Part shown: positions 32,728 to 42,565 of the stretch, in pieces | Numbering within the stretch: the stretch's first letter is position 1 | Layout of the letters: every line of letters begins with the position of its first letter | Source: Gammaproteobacteria bacterium | GTDB taxonomy: Bacteria; Pseudomonadota; Gammaproteobacteria; Pseudomonadales; Moraxellaceae | Assembly (NCBI GenBank): GCA_028868515.1 | Contig: JAGWUI010000006.1 | Span: forward strand, 1 to 64,000 | Reading direction: 5' to 3' | DNA length: 64,000 nucleotides | The notes under the pieces: model-generated | What the model was told of the DNA's origin: nothing | Seen by the model: the letters and a program-made list of their open reading frames with translations, nothing else | The model's database searches: none | Translations under genes and position numbers: made by a program

Positions 32728-33633
32728 ATGCTAGACAGTTTACGCAGCATGGCGATTTTTGTCAGTGTCGTGGACAAAGGATCGTTTAGTGGGGCTGCTC
32801 GAGCGTTAGGGATTACAACCAGTGCAGTCAGTCAGCAAATTCGTCTTTTAGAGAGCGAAGTGGGCACGATTTTGCTTCATCGCTCAACACGCAAGTTAAG
32901 TTTGACTGAGGCCGGTAGCGTTTTCTATCAAAGCTGTAATGAGATGGTACAGGCCGCAAAGCAGGGACGTGTCAGAATTAATGAGTTGCGTGATGAGCTT
33001 GTTGGTGATTTGCGTATTGCAACCACACCAGAGCTTGGTTTAAATCATATTCTACCTGCGTTATCGGGTTGGCTTCAGGCTCATCCTGGTCTGACGGTAC
33101 ATTTTGAAGCAGATAATCGTTATATTGATCTGATTGAAGAACGTATCGACATTGCGATACGTCTGAGCCCTGGTTTAGCGGACTCCACATTGATTGCTAG
33201 ACCTATGGCGCGAGCGCGTTTAGTACTGTGTGCATCACCTGAATATCTTAAAAATCACCCACCGATTAATACCCCTGCTGATTTAGAGCAGCATGAAAGT
33301 ATTGGTCTCACGCTAAACAAAGAACCTCAAGAACGTCATTTGCGTCATCGTGTGACTGGCGAGTTGGTTCAAGCGCATATGAAGTCGCGGATTCAAACAA
33401 ATAATGTGTTTTTGATGCGCTCGCTGGTGGCAAATGGTCATGGTGTGGGAGCTTTAATGTCTGTCGATATGCCACAGGCATTTATTGATGGTGGGTTAGT
33501 TGAAATTTTGCCTGATTGGGAGCTACCGACGTATACGTTGTATGCGATTACCTTACGTCGTGAGCAACCGCTGAAGGTTGTTCGTTGTATTGAAACCTTA
33601 ATGCAATACTTTAGTCAGATGCCATTGATTTAA
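32728..33633 (+). CDS. LysR family transcriptional regulator
   Basis: 301 residues, standard LysR length. The N-terminal winged helix-turn-helix shows M-A-I-F-V-S-V-V-D-K-G-S-F-S-G-A-A-R-A-L-G, then S-A-V-S-Q-Q-I-R-L-L-E and L-H-R-S-T-R-K-L-S-L-T-E-A-G. The effector domain begins near residue 90 (G-D-L-R-I-A-T-T-P-E-L-G). It resembles the CrgA/AaeR-like subgroup that starts M-L-D-S-L-R-S-M-A-I-F. No divergent target gene is next to it, so the regulon cannot be inferred. 35 bp before the glycosylase gene, possibly co-transcribed. Confidence 0.92.
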   Translation: MLDSLRSMAIFVSVVDKGSFSGAARALGITTSAVSQQIRLLESEVGTILLHRSTRKLSLTEAGSVFYQSCNEMVQAAKQGRVRINELRDELVGDLRIATTPELGLNHILPALSGWLQAHPGLTVHFEADNRYIDLIEERIDIAIRLSPGLADSTLIARPMARARLVLCASPEYLKNHPPINTPADLEQHESIGLTLNKEPQERHLRHRVTGELVQAHMKSRIQTNNVFLMRSLVANGHGVGALMSVDMPQAFIDGGLVEILPDWELPTYTLYAITLRREQPLKVVRCIETLMQYFSQMPLI

Positions 33634-33668
33634 TGAATATAACAACTGTATAAATCATTAGGAATATT

Positions 33669-34394
33669 ATGCTTATGAAAGGATTTCAGGGTATTCATGA
33701 GCGCGCGATAGCGCGTAAAGGTGGCGAAGCTGCGCTTCAAGAACTGTTACCACGAGTGTTGTCTCGTGACGAAATTGCAGCCATTCCTGATTCACGATTT
33801 TTATCGATGATGGCGAAAGGCATCAACCAAGCGGGTTTTCATTGGCAAGTCATCGAAAATAAATGGCCTCAGTTTGAGGAGGCTTTTTTTGGTTTTGATG
33901 TTGAGAAATTGGCGTTTTTATCTGATCAAGCATGGGATGCTTATCTGACTGATCCTCGTGTGGTTCGTAATTGGCAGAAGATCGAGGCTGTTTATAAAAA
34001 TGCAATTTTCATGCGTGAGCTTGCGCAAAAGCATGGTAGTGCAGCGCGTTTTTTTGCAGATTGGGATCCTGATGATCAATTTGGATTAGCTCAATATTTG
34101 AAGAAAAATGGTAGTCGTCTGGGTGGTATGACGGGGATGCTGTTTTTACGACGCATGGGCAAAGATATTTATTTACTGAGTCGTGATGTGGTGTTGGCTT
34201 TGCAACATGCAGGATTGGAAATCGCAGACCAACCGACTAGTTTAAAAGATTTTAAAGCGATTCAGTCTTGTTTTACCGAGTGGCATCAGGAAACCGGTAT
34301 TCCTTACAGTCATTTAAGTAAAATTGCGGCATATTCGGTCGGAGAGAATTATGCGGCGGATTATATTCTGGAGCGAATGCATCAAGATCAGTAA
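33669..34394 (+). CDS. DNA-3-methyladenine glycosylase I family protein (divergent)
   Basis: 241 residues related to Tag-type glycosylases, which remove 3-methyladenine from DNA. Seen: R-A-I-A-R-K-G-G near the N-terminus, V-I-E-N-K-W-P-Q-F-E-E-A-F-F-G-F-D, D-P-R-V-V-R-N-W-Q-K-I-E-A-V-Y-K-N-A and G-M-T-G-M-L-F-L-R-R-M-G. It lacks the N-terminal Cys/His pair (near residues 4 and 17) and the C-terminal H-x(3)-C that bind zinc in E. coli Tag. It therefore belongs to a zinc-less branch whose activity is uncertain. Next to a LysR gene; followed by a bidirectional terminator. Confidence 0.75.
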   Translation: MLMKGFQGIHERAIARKGGEAALQELLPRVLSRDEIAAIPDSRFLSMMAKGINQAGFHWQVIENKWPQFEEAFFGFDVEKLAFLSDQAWDAYLTDPRVVRNWQKIEAVYKNAIFMRELAQKHGSAARFFADWDPDDQFGLAQYLKKNGSRLGGMTGMLFLRRMGKDIYLLSRDVVLALQHAGLEIADQPTSLKDFKAIQSCFTEWHQETGIPYSHLSKIAAYSVGENYAADYILERMHQDQ

Positions 34395-34432
34395 TCATCA
34401 GATTTTGATTGTTTTAGACTTATGGATCATAA

Positions 34433-34464
34433 AAAAAGCTAGCCTGTATTCAGACTAGCTTTTT
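34433..34464. terminator. Bidirectional rho-independent terminator
   Basis: AAAAAGCTAG with CTAGCTTTTT plus an inner CTG/CAG make a 13-bp stem with one mismatch. A-runs and T-runs flank it, so it serves both the glycosylase gene (plus) and the alcohol dehydrogenase gene (minus). Confidence 0.85.
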
Positions 34465-34489
34465 GGTTTTTAGGCTTTCGCTTCTAAAC

Positions 34490-35689
34490 TTATGCCCAAG
34501 CTTTTTCTAAGACGGATTTAATATCAGCCAAGCTTGCTTCTTTTGGATTATAAATAATAGAACCATCATCCAAAGCTTTTTGAGCAATTTCATCAAGCTG
34601 AGATTTTTGAACTTTGCCAGTTTCTTGCAGAGTACGTGGCAATTTCGTGCGTTCATACAAGGTATCGCGTAATTCACGAATGAATGCGATGGCTTTTTCT
34701 GCACGTTTCGATGCTGGTGTTGCTGCGTAAACATCCGCACCTGCGAGGTGTAGAAGCAGGTCAGCAGTACGATCACCGTTGGTGTCGAGGTTGTATTCGA
34801 GAACATACGGCAGGAATAGGCTCATTGCCAGACCATGTGGTACGTGAGCCACAGCACCAGCAGCATGACCGATGGAGTGAACTAAACCGACCATCGAGTT
34901 TGAGAATGCAATGCCAGCCATAGTTGATGCTTGAGCAAGTTCGAGACGGCCATTAGCATCTTTTGGATTGTCGAGAACGAAAATCAAATTTTCGCTAATT
35001 TTACGAATCGCCGCAGTGGCATAGGCATCGCTGATCGGGTTGTGACCTAGACAAGTGTAGGCTTCTACCGCGTGTGTCATGGCATCCATTGCCGTCATCG
35101 CAGTGATGTGAGGTGGCAACGTTTGTGTCATACGTGGATCAAGAACAGCTGCATTTGGCATCAAATGATATGATGTAAATGGCATTTTGATATTCTTTTC
35201 AGGATCTGCAATCACCGCAACCATCGTCACTTCTGAACCTGTCCCCGCTGTCGTTGGGACAACAAAAAACGGTTTCAATGGTTTCGGCAAGTTATGCGCA
35301 CCTGAATATTTCATCAGATCATCGCCGCCTTCAGAGACAAGGATATTGACGCCTTTACTAGTGTCAATCACAGAGCCGCCGCCGACTGCAATGATCGCAT
35401 CGCAGTTGTTGTCACGATATAACTTCGCTGCTGCACGAACTGTTTGTAAGCTACTATCTGGCGGAACTTCATCAAAAATCACAGCGATTTGGCTGTCTGT
35501 ATCAGTGAATGTTGCTTCCAGTGGTACGAGCAGATTGTTGCTGCGTACACCTTTGTCAGTAATGATCATTGGGCGTTTTGCACCCAATGCAGCCAGTTCA
35601 AACGGAATGTGTTCCAGTGCCATGTGACCTGCAATAACTTTGACAGGACAGAAAAATTCGTAATATGACTTAGGTTGAATCGATGACAT
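34490..35689 (-). CDS. Iron-containing alcohol dehydrogenase
   Basis: 399 residues, standard for group III (Fe-ADH) dehydrogenases. The NAD site G-G-G-S-V-I-D-T-S-K-G lies near residue 102, and V-P-T-T-A-G-T-G-S-E-V-T is typical. The metal ligands appear as D-A-M-T-H-A-V-E-A-Y and G-L-V-H-S-I-G-H-A-A-G-A-V-A-H-V-P-H-G. The enzyme interconverts alcohols and aldehydes with NAD(P)H; the substrate is unknown. It starts 6 bp behind the SCP2-like gene on the same strand, so both are probably one operon. Confidence 0.93.
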   Translation of the reverse strand: MSSIQPKSYYEFFCPVKVIAGHMALEHIPFELAALGAKRPMIITDKGVRSNNLLVPLEATFTDTDSQIAVIFDEVPPDSSLQTVRAAAKLYRDNNCDAIIAVGGGSVIDTSKGVNILVSEGGDDLMKYSGAHNLPKPLKPFFVVPTTAGTGSEVTMVAVIADPEKNIKMPFTSYHLMPNAAVLDPRMTQTLPPHITAMTAMDAMTHAVEAYTCLGHNPISDAYATAAIRKISENLIFVLDNPKDANGRLELAQASTMAGIAFSNSMVGLVHSIGHAAGAVAHVPHGLAMSLFLPYVLEYNLDTNGDRTADLLLHLAGADVYAATPASKRAEKAIAFIRELRDTLYERTKLPRTLQETGKVQKSQLDEIAQKALDDGSIIYNPKEASLADIKSVLEKAWA

Positions 35690-35695
35690 GGTAGG

Positions 35696-36301
35696 TTAGC
35701 TCCGTTTTGCTGTTTTATTCAAGCGTGGAATGAGGTCTGTATAACTGGATACAACATTGGCATAGATTTTTGCGGCTTTGGTGATTTTTTCACCGAGCGC
35801 GAGACTGGTTGGATAACGTTTTACAGCAAGTTCAGCAACGAGTTTTGGCAGAATTAAAGCTTCTAGTTTATTCAGGCAACGTACTAAGCGAATTGCATAA
35901 CTCACTTCACCATCTGCAATCATACGATCATTGGCGAATGCGCGAGAGGTACTTTCTTGAAACGAGAAGACGAGGAATGCATGGCTGACGTGTTTGAATT
36001 TGACTGCCAGATCAGGTTTGCCTTCAAAATGATCAAGGCGGACAAGACTTTTATCAGCTTGTACTTGAAGGTTAAAGTGAGAGCCATTTGGGAGCACGAT
36101 CATTTGAATCACAAAGTTTGCTGGAAAACCTGAAAATTCATTTTTCAGTTCACCATCGACTTGGCTGGCAAACACTAATGCGCGTGCGATGGTATCCATC
36201 ATTAGCGCAACATAGGCTTTTTGTGCAGTTGGAATTAGGCGTTGAATCGGTGAGGTCGGGGATTTTTGTATTGCCAGATTGTTCATAGCTGGATTATCCA
36301 T
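35696..36301 (-). CDS. SCP2-like small cytoplasmic protein
   Basis: About 201 residues. The middle (F-V-I-Q-M-I-V-L-P-N-G-S-H-F-N-L through P-D-L-A-V-K-F-K-H and F-A-N-D-R-M-I-A-D-G-E) has the strand pattern of sterol carrier protein 2-like lipid-binding domains; this is a shape argument, not a firm match. The start is uncertain: ATG codons at 36301 and 36310 lie in a 14-base direct repeat (CATGATCTTTATGG), and a TTG at 36346 also keeps the frame. It lies 6 bp upstream of the alcohol dehydrogenase gene, which suggests shared lipid or alcohol metabolism. Confidence 0.6.
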   Translation of the reverse strand: MDNPAMNNLAIQKSPTSPIQRLIPTAQKAYVALMMDTIARALVFASQVDGELKNEFSGFPANFVIQMIVLPNGSHFNLQVQADKSLVRLDHFEGKPDLAVKFKHVSHAFLVFSFQESTSRAFANDRMIADGEVSYAIRLVRCLNKLEALILPKLVAELAVKRYPTSLALGEKITKAAKIYANVVSSYTDLIPRLNKTAKRS

Positions 36302-36559
36302 AAAGATCATGCCATAAAGATCATGATGAATTGTTGAGAAACTCAAAGTTTCCCTATTTATTCCATACTATAAGGATTTTGCTTGCAGGAATAAAGCAAC
36401 TTTCTGAAGCTGTTTTTCGCTTGGTATGGAATAGAGTGTTCTGATAAATTAAAGTTAGAGTAATTACTCTAATTTCGATGAGTATACCTTAGAAACTTAT
36501 AGAAGTGGAAGCCTGTAAAGCAGTCTTTTGATTGCCACGAGCAATAAAATTACGAGTGA

Positions 36560-37216
36560 TTATCTTTCTTGTCGGTGTTGTTCACACAAGATAGTGCTTA
36601 ACTGGTCGGTAATTTGTTGAAATGTGGGCTTGGATTGGGGCTGTTCTTGTTTATTAAGTTCATCAATGAGTCGGGTCATACGCAGTCCTGCATAGCCGCA
36701 GGGATTGATATGACTAAAGCCATCTAAGTCGCAATCAATGTTTAATGATAAGCCATGATAGCTGCGTCCACGTCGAATCTTAAATCCTAATGAACCAATT
36801 TTTGCTTCGTTGACATAAACGCCGGGTGCGTCTTTTTTTGCATAGGCGTCAATATTGTAGATATGGAGCAACTGAATCAGAGCATTTTCGGTATTGGTGA
36901 CGAGTTGGCGGACATTCCACTTTAGTCGATTGAGGTCGTAAAGGAGATAGGCGATGAGTTGCCCTTGTCCATGCCAAGTGATTTGGCCGCCACGATCAGA
37001 TTGGACAATGGGTAAGTGGGTTGTGTGGAGGAGATGTTCTGGTTTGCCAGCTTGACCTTGTGTCAGCACGTCTTGATGCTGCAATAACCACAGTTCATCA
37101 GGGGTGGTTTCATCGCGGTTTTCAGTCAACGTTTTCATGGCTTGAAAACTGGTTGCATAGTCAATCAGACCATCAAAATGATGAATAATGAGGTCTGATT
37201 GATTGTTTGTTGCCAT
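36560..37216 (-). CDS. lipB: Octanoyl-[acyl-carrier protein]:protein N-octanoyltransferase LipB
   Basis: 218 residues. LipB moves octanoate from ACP to lipoyl domains in the first step of lipoate synthesis. Hallmarks: R-G-G-Q-I-T-W-H-G-Q-G-Q-L-I-A-Y, K-I-G-S-L-G-F-K-I-R-R-G with the catalytic Lys, and I-N-P-C-G-Y-A-G-L-R-M-T with the catalytic Cys. It lies 20 bp behind the ABC1 kinase gene on the same strand. LipA is not in the window. Confidence 0.95.
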   Translation of the reverse strand: MATNNQSDLIIHHFDGLIDYATSFQAMKTLTENRDETTPDELWLLQHQDVLTQGQAGKPEHLLHTTHLPIVQSDRGGQITWHGQGQLIAYLLYDLNRLKWNVRQLVTNTENALIQLLHIYNIDAYAKKDAPGVYVNEAKIGSLGFKIRRGRSYHGLSLNIDCDLDGFSHINPCGYAGLRMTRLIDELNKQEQPQSKPTFQQITDQLSTILCEQHRQER

Positions 37217-37236
37217 GATTTCTTTTGATACGTGGC

Positions 37237-38649
37237 TTATTTGATATATGGCGTAACCATCGCGCGGACATCCGTATGTGCGTCAATGACCGTCATAAAC
37301 GTATATGCACCGATAAATTTACGGCTGATAAACATAAATTCTTTCGGTGGCACACTGAAGAATCGCGAGGTCATGGACTCTGCTGCTTGTCTCATGACGC
37401 GTGAGTGGAGCATGCTTTGTTTCCAAACATAGCGACCTTCAGCATCAAATGCATTGGCAGGTGCATCTGGGTTGTTTAGTAAGGTTGTAAAAGGCTCTGT
37501 CGCCATTAAGAAAACATCGGCCATTGCGGGCTTAGTGCCTAAAGGCATTTGGTCAAAGAAGGTGTAGCCTTGCATCGCTGAAATCATTTCATCTTTGTCA
37601 TGATGATAGCCTGCGCGGATGAGTGCGCGTGCAACATGCAGCAAATTTGTATCGAATCCACGAATTGCGCCGAAGTCGAGCAAAATGATTTTGTCAGGAA
37701 TGTCTTTGCCATTTCCTAAACGAACTAAATAGTTCCCAAAATTCGGGTCAGTCTGCATCTCGCCCCATTCAAATAACTCGCGGATCGCAATTTCAATCGA
37801 TGCAGAGCCGAGTTTATTCCGACGTGATTGAGGGAGTGATAACATGACGGCGCTGTTGATGGGTACACCACGCTCAAAGGTCATGCACAGCACGCCAGCG
37901 GTACAGTATTCATGGATAATTTGCGGCACAATGTAACGCGGATCGTCTTTGAGTCGCTCATAGAAGCGTTCAGTGGTGGCGGCTTCCATTGGGTAGTTGA
38001 CTTCGCGATGCATCATTTCACTGACTTCATCGAACCATTCGTCAAACTCACGCGTTTGAGGAACCATGCGCGTCAATTTCAGCATATTGCGGAATAAGCC
38101 AAGATCAGAGTCGATTGCTGCGGCAACGCCTGGGTATTGCACTTTGAGGACGATTTCTAAACCATCTGATTTTCTGACAGCACGATGAACCTGTGCTAGA
38201 GAGGCCGTACCTAAAGGCTCATGATCAATTGTGAGATCATGAAATTTATCACCCAGTTCATGCTTGATTTGTTGTTCAATGACCGACCAAGAAAGTGCGA
38301 CAGTGTCATTATTTAGGCTGTGCAGCGCATCGGTGACTTCAGGAGGGAGAAAGTGCTCACCATAGAGCGCCATCATCTGTCCAATTTTGACAATAGAACC
38401 TTTGAGTTTACCGATTTCATGGGCGAGATACTGAGCTTGTTCGCTCATCACTTGTTTGCGTTTTCTATTTCTGTCGGCTTCACTTGAAAATATAGTGCCT
38501 GCATTGACGCTTGCCCAGCGTGATCCCGCACGAAAAGAAGCCTTTGCAAGAGACATGCGACGGTCGAAAGCATTTGTTTGCAACTTATCGAGAGTATGAT
38601 GCTGTTTATGTTTATTGCGAGTGTTTGGGTTATCAGAAGCATCAGACAT
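37237..38649 (-). CDS. ABC1/UbiB (AarF) family kinase-like protein
   Basis: 470 residues. The KxGQ motif of this atypical kinase family (K-L-K-G-S-I-V-K-I-G-Q-M-M-A-L) lies near residue 85, followed by L-P-P-E-V-T-D-A-L, the nucleotide-binding L-G-T-A-S-L-A-Q-V-H-R-A and L-D-F-G-A-I-R-G-F. There are no C-terminal membrane helices as in UbiB proper, so this is the soluble AarF-like branch. Roles in quinone or lipid homeostasis are known for relatives; the substrate is unknown here. It is upstream of lipB by 20 bp, so they are probably co-transcribed. Confidence 0.88.
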   Translation of the reverse strand: MSDASDNPNTRNKHKQHHTLDKLQTNAFDRRMSLAKASFRAGSRWASVNAGTIFSSEADRNRKRKQVMSEQAQYLAHEIGKLKGSIVKIGQMMALYGEHFLPPEVTDALHSLNNDTVALSWSVIEQQIKHELGDKFHDLTIDHEPLGTASLAQVHRAVRKSDGLEIVLKVQYPGVAAAIDSDLGLFRNMLKLTRMVPQTREFDEWFDEVSEMMHREVNYPMEAATTERFYERLKDDPRYIVPQIIHEYCTAGVLCMTFERGVPINSAVMLSLPQSRRNKLGSASIEIAIRELFEWGEMQTDPNFGNYLVRLGNGKDIPDKIILLDFGAIRGFDTNLLHVARALIRAGYHHDKDEMISAMQGYTFFDQMPLGTKPAMADVFLMATEPFTTLLNNPDAPANAFDAEGRYVWKQSMLHSRVMRQAAESMTSRFFSVPPKEFMFISRKFIGAYTFMTVIDAHTDVRAMVTPYIK

Positions 38650-38950
38650 AAGCGTGGGTTATCCTAAATAAGGGCATACAACTTAATTAGTATTAAATAG
38701 CGTCGCACTTAAGTTTAACAAAATAATCTTTACAAAACAGATATGACATCAATCGTCAGGATAGTACGCAACATGTGATCAAGCAGGCTGCGATGTTTGA
38801 GTTCGGTTAGTCAATCATAAGGGGAAGTGATAGGTTATTCAATCACTTCTATCTGTTTCAGATGACCGTACGGATCACATCATGCCTTTTTATGGTGCAT
38901 GATGCGATCTTTACGAGAGAGGGGATTTAACCTAAGACGGTCATGCAGAC
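38650..38950. other. Intergenic region behind purD with two small hairpins
   Basis: No gene. AAGTGAT/ATCACTT (about 38825-38848) and CATCATGC/GCATGATG (about 38879-38905) can form hairpins; the latter encloses a T-run. They may end the purH-purD transcript (minus strand). The promoter of the ABC1 kinase gene is also expected here. Confidence 0.45.
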
Positions 38951-40243
38951 TTATTTGGCTTGACCAGCTTGTTCCCGTGCAATTGCGCGATAACCAATAT
39001 CACGGCGATATTGCATGCCGTCAAACGAGATTTTTTGGATATGTGCTAGGGCTTGTTGCTGTGCTTCTAGAACAGTCTGGCCGAGCGCTGTGACACAAAG
39101 TACGCGTCCGCCACTTGTTACAGTGTTGCCATCCTTTTGTGTGGTTCCTGCTTGGAATACTTTTGAAGAGTCACTGACGTAATCCAAACCGTGAATGACG
39201 TCACCTGTTTGAATTTCTGCAGGATAACCCTTTGCCGCTAAAACAATGCCAATCGATGGACGGCTATCCCATTCAGCATGACTCGGTAATTCACCTTTTA
39301 AGCCAGCTTCAACGAGTTCAACCAGTGATGATTTCAAACGCATCATAATTGGTTGAGTTTCTGGATCACCAAAGCGGCAGTTAAACTCGATCACACGTGC
39401 AGTTCCTGCTGCGTCGATCATTAAGCCTGCATAGAGGAAACCAGTGTACGGATGACCGTCAGCCGCCATGCCGTCTACGGTTGGACGCATGATGTGCTTG
39501 ATGACTTGATCATGAATTTCTGGTGTGACGACTGGAGCAGGGGAGTATGCGCCCATACCGCCAGTGTTGGCACCTTGGTCGTTTTCAAAAATACGTTTGT
39601 GGTCTTGGCTGGTCGCCATTGGCAAAATGTTATGACCGTCGATCATGCAAATGAAGCTGGCTTCTTCACCGTCGAGGAATTGCTCAATGACCACACGTGA
39701 ACCTGCATCGCCAAATTTATTTCCTGCGAGCATGTCATCAATGGCTTCGTAGGCTTCAGCAACAGTCATCGCGACAATCACGCCTTTACCTGCCGCAAGA
39801 CCGTCAGCTTTAATAACAATTGGTGCGCCGTTTTGATCAACATAAGCTTTTGCTGCTGCCACATCGGTGAATACGTCATAGAATGCTGTGGGAATTTGAT
39901 GACGTTTGAGGAAGTGTTTGGCAAATGCTTTAGAGCCTTCAAGCTGCGCTGCAAATTGGGTTGGTCCCCAGATTTTGAGATTGGCCGCGCGGCAAGCATT
40001 GACCACGCCATTGACGAGAGGAGCTTCTGGACCCACGATAATCAGATCAATCGCATTACCTTTTGCAAAAGCAATAATGGCATCATTATCTAAAATATTC
40101 AGCGCAACATTCGTGCATTTATTTTCAAGGGCACTTCCAGCATTGCCAGGTGCAACGAAGATTTGACGTACTGCATCGTCTTGTGCACATTTCCATGCGA
40201 GAGCATGTTCACGACCGCCTGAACCAAGGATGAGAATGTTCAT
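38951..40243 (-). CDS. purD: Phosphoribosylamine-glycine ligase (GARS)
   Basis: 430 residues, normal length. Second step of purine synthesis: phosphoribosylamine + glycine + ATP to GAR. N-terminal M-N-I-L-I-L-G-S-G-G-R-E-H-A-L-A-W is canonical. The ATP-grasp part shows V-I-K-A-D-G-L-A-A-G-K-G-V-I-V-A and N-T-G-G-M-G-A-Y-S-P-A-P; F-N-C-R-F-G-D-P-E-T-Q carries metal ligands. It follows purH on the same strand, separated by 243 bp containing a palindromic repeat. Confidence 0.97.
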   Translation of the reverse strand: MNILILGSGGREHALAWKCAQDDAVRQIFVAPGNAGSALENKCTNVALNILDNDAIIAFAKGNAIDLIIVGPEAPLVNGVVNACRAANLKIWGPTQFAAQLEGSKAFAKHFLKRHQIPTAFYDVFTDVAAAKAYVDQNGAPIVIKADGLAAGKGVIVAMTVAEAYEAIDDMLAGNKFGDAGSRVVIEQFLDGEEASFICMIDGHNILPMATSQDHKRIFENDQGANTGGMGAYSPAPVVTPEIHDQVIKHIMRPTVDGMAADGHPYTGFLYAGLMIDAAGTARVIEFNCRFGDPETQPIMMRLKSSLVELVEAGLKGELPSHAEWDSRPSIGIVLAAKGYPAEIQTGDVIHGLDYVSDSSKVFQAGTTQKDGNTVTSGGRVLCVTALGQTVLEAQQQALAHIQKISFDGMQYRRDIGYRAIAREQAGQAK

Positions 40244-40334
40244 AGTGTTCCCTTAAAAATCTAAAGTTGCTTAATTTTTTCTTCAAAGTAATAGTGTTTA
40301 CGCATTTTATGAAACTTATTTATCGTATGCCTGA

Positions 40335-40407
40335 AAATCCCTCCCAACCTCCCTTTCTAAAGGGAGGAGTGTTCCCTTCTTTAGAAAAGAGGGGTTAGGG
40401 GAGATTT
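40335..40407. repeat. Palindromic intergenic repeat between purH and purD
   Basis: Arms AAATCCCTCCCAACCTCCC and GAGGGGTTAGGGGAGATTT are an imperfect inverted repeat, with an inner CCCTTTCTAAAGGG palindrome. The sequence type (CCCTCCCAACCTCCC) is a common interspersed palindromic unit in bacterial intergenic DNA. It does not code for protein. Confidence 0.7.
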
Positions 40408-40486
40408 GAAGGTGTACAAAAAGTCAAAGTACTAAAATTTGTGTAAATCTATTCCTTATAAAAAGATTTGCTTTTGCTCTAATCTA

Positions 40487-42064
40487 TCAATGACGGAAAT
40501 GACGCATTCCCGTGAAGACCATTGCAATATTGTGCTCATCAGCAGCTGCAATCACCTCATTGTCACGCATTGAACCACCCGGTTGTATGATGCAAGAAAT
40601 GCCAACTTTCGCTGCATTATCAATACCATCACGGAACGGGAAGAATGCGTCAGATGCCATGACAGCATTGTGTACATCCAGACCTGCATGTTCTGCTTTG
40701 ATCGCGGCAATACGAGCAGAATTAACACGGCTCATTTGACCTGCGCCGATACCGATGGTTTGACGATTTTTCGCATAGACAATCGCGTTCGATTTGACGT
40801 ATTTCGCAACTTTCCAAGCAAAAATCAAGTCATGAATTTCAGCTTCGGTTGGCGCACGTTTAGTGACGATTTTCAGGTCACTGTCTTTGATCATACCTAA
40901 GTCTTGATCTTGGACCAGTAGGCCGCCCGTGACACGCTTGTAGTCGAGTTGGCTGGTACGCGCGCTGATGTCTGGTAATTGACCACAGACGAGAACGCGA
41001 ACATTTTGCTTTGCGCTTGTAACTTCCAATACGCCATCTTCTAGGCTTGGTGCAATGATGACTTCAACAAATTGACGATCAACAATCGCTTTTGCAGTCG
41101 CCACATCGAGCGGACGGTTGAAGGCAATGATGCCACCAAAAGCTGATTCAGGATCAGTTGCATATGCCAAATTGTAAGCATCATTGATCCCATCTAATGA
41201 CACAGCGACACCACAAGGATTAGCGTGTTTGACGATCACACAAGCTGGTTTAGCGAAAGATTTAACACACTCTAATGCGGCATCGGTATCTGCAATATTG
41301 TTATAAGACAGTTCTTTACCTTGTAGTTGTTTCGATGTTGCAACTGATGCTTCGCGTGCAGTTGGATCAATATAGAATGCAGCTGATTGATGTGGGTTTT
41401 CGCCGTAGCGCAAGTCTTGAGCTTTGACCAATTGCAAATTGAAGGTGCGTGCAAATGCATCTGCGGGTTGGTTCTCTTCTTTGCCGACACGTGCACCAAG
41501 ATATTGAGCAATCATGCCATCATATTGTGCAGTGTGTTCAAACGCTTTCACTGCGAGGTCGAAACGAGTTGCATGAGATAATGTTTTTGCTGTTTTTAAC
41601 TCATTAATCACACGGCTATAGTCGCTGCTGTTGACGATGATGCCGACAGATGCATGATTTTTTGCCGCAGCGCGAACCATGGTTGGACCGCCGATGTCGA
41701 TGTTTTCAATTGCATCTTCGAGTGAGCAGTTTGGTTTTGCAACGGTTTGCGCAAATGGGTAAAGGTTAACAATGACAAGGTCAATTGGGGCAATGTCATG
41801 TGCTTGCATAACTTCTTCATCGATGCCACGACGCGCCAAAATTCCACCGTGAATTTTTGGGTGTAAAGTCTTAACACGACCATCCATCATTTCTGGAAAG
41901 CCAGTGTGTTCTGATACTTCTACGACTGGAATATTGTTTTCTTTGAGCAGTTTATAGGTTCCGCCAGTAGAAAGCAGTTCGATGTTGAGAGCAGATAATT
42001 CACGGGCAAATTCAATAATGCCAGTTTTGTCGGATACAGAAATCAGGGCGCGAGAGACTGTCAT
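40487..42064 (-). CDS. purH: Bifunctional AICAR transformylase / IMP cyclohydrolase
   Basis: 525 residues from the ATG at 42064 ([15 protein letters not shown]), which matches the canonical N-terminus; an upstream ATG would add 34 hydrophobic residues with no counterpart. Catalyses the last two steps of purine synthesis. The IMP cyclohydrolase domain (1 to about 200) has [10 protein letters not shown] and [13 protein letters not shown]. The transformylase domain shows [19 protein letters not shown] and S-D-A-F-F-P-F-R-D. Behind fis and before purD, all on the minus strand. Confidence 0.97.
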   Translation of the reverse strand: MTVSRALISVSDKTGIIEFARELSALNIELLSTGGTYKLLKENNIPVVEVSEHTGFPEMMDGRVKTLHPKIHGGILARRGIDEEVMQAHDIAPIDLVIVNLYPFAQTVAKPNCSLEDAIENIDIGGPTMVRAAAKNHASVGIIVNSSDYSRVINELKTAKTLSHATRFDLAVKAFEHTAQYDGMIAQYLGARVGKEENQPADAFARTFNLQLVKAQDLRYGENPHQSAAFYIDPTAREASVATSKQLQGKELSYNNIADTDAALECVKSFAKPACVIVKHANPCGVAVSLDGINDAYNLAYATDPESAFGGIIAFNRPLDVATAKAIVDRQFVEVIIAPSLEDGVLEVTSAKQNVRVLVCGQLPDISARTSQLDYKRVTGGLLVQDQDLGMIKDSDLKIVTKRAPTEAEIHDLIFAWKVAKYVKSNAIVYAKNRQTIGIGAGQMSRVNSARIAAIKAEHAGLDVHNAVMASDAFFPFRDGIDNAAKVGISCIIQPGGSMRDNEVIAAADEHNIAMVFTGMRHFRH

Positions 42065-42251
42065 GATGTTGAGGCTTAATAAATAAAATAAAATGAAAAG
42101 AAATGTTAAGCTCATACAATTGCAATAAATGCAGTGCATGATCAAATAAAAAACTGTTTTTTGCAACGATCTGCATAGTCTGCGGATGCTTATGCTGTAT
42201 GGATGTTTGTCAATCTGATGTTTGATTGAAGAACTCCCACAGGAAACAATA

Positions 42252-42271
42252 AGGGCTGGAAAACCAGCCCT
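42252..42271 (-). terminator. Rho-independent terminator behind fis
   Basis: AGGGCTGG, loop AAAA, CCAGCCCT: a perfect 8-bp stem, followed on the minus strand by TATTGTT. It lies 21 bp behind the fis stop codon. Confidence 0.75.
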
Positions 42272-42292
42272 GTACTGTACATATTTTAACGA

Positions 42293-42565
42293 TTACTCGC
42301 TCATTAAGCCATGTGCTTTGAGTTTTTTACGCAAAGTACCACGGTTCAATCCCAGAATTTCTGATGCGCGAGTTTGGTTGCCGCGAGTTTGTTCGAGAAC
42401 GACTGACAGTAATGGTTTTTCAATTTCTGCCAAAACCAAGTCATACACTTGAACAGGCTCTGCACCGTCAAGTTGTTTGAAGTAGTGACGAACAGCACGC
42501 TCAACATGAAGGCGTAATGCAACATCAGTAGGATTGTTGATAAAATCAGGTGACTTGATATTCAT
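42293..42565 (-). CDS. fis: Fis family DNA-binding protein
   Basis: 90 residues, close to the usual length. The C-terminal helix-turn-helix (G-N-Q-T-R-A-S-E-I-L-G-L-N-R-G-T-L-R-K-K-L) is diagnostic. Fis is a nucleoid protein and global regulator that bends DNA and activates rRNA promoters. The dusB gene, often its partner, is not adjacent; purH follows instead, as in Acinetobacter. A terminator separates the two. Confidence 0.95.
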   Translation of the reverse strand: MNIKSPDFINNPTDVALRLHVERAVRHYFKQLDGAEPVQVYDLVLAEIEKPLLSVVLEQTRGNQTRASEILGLNRGTLRKKLKAHGLMSE

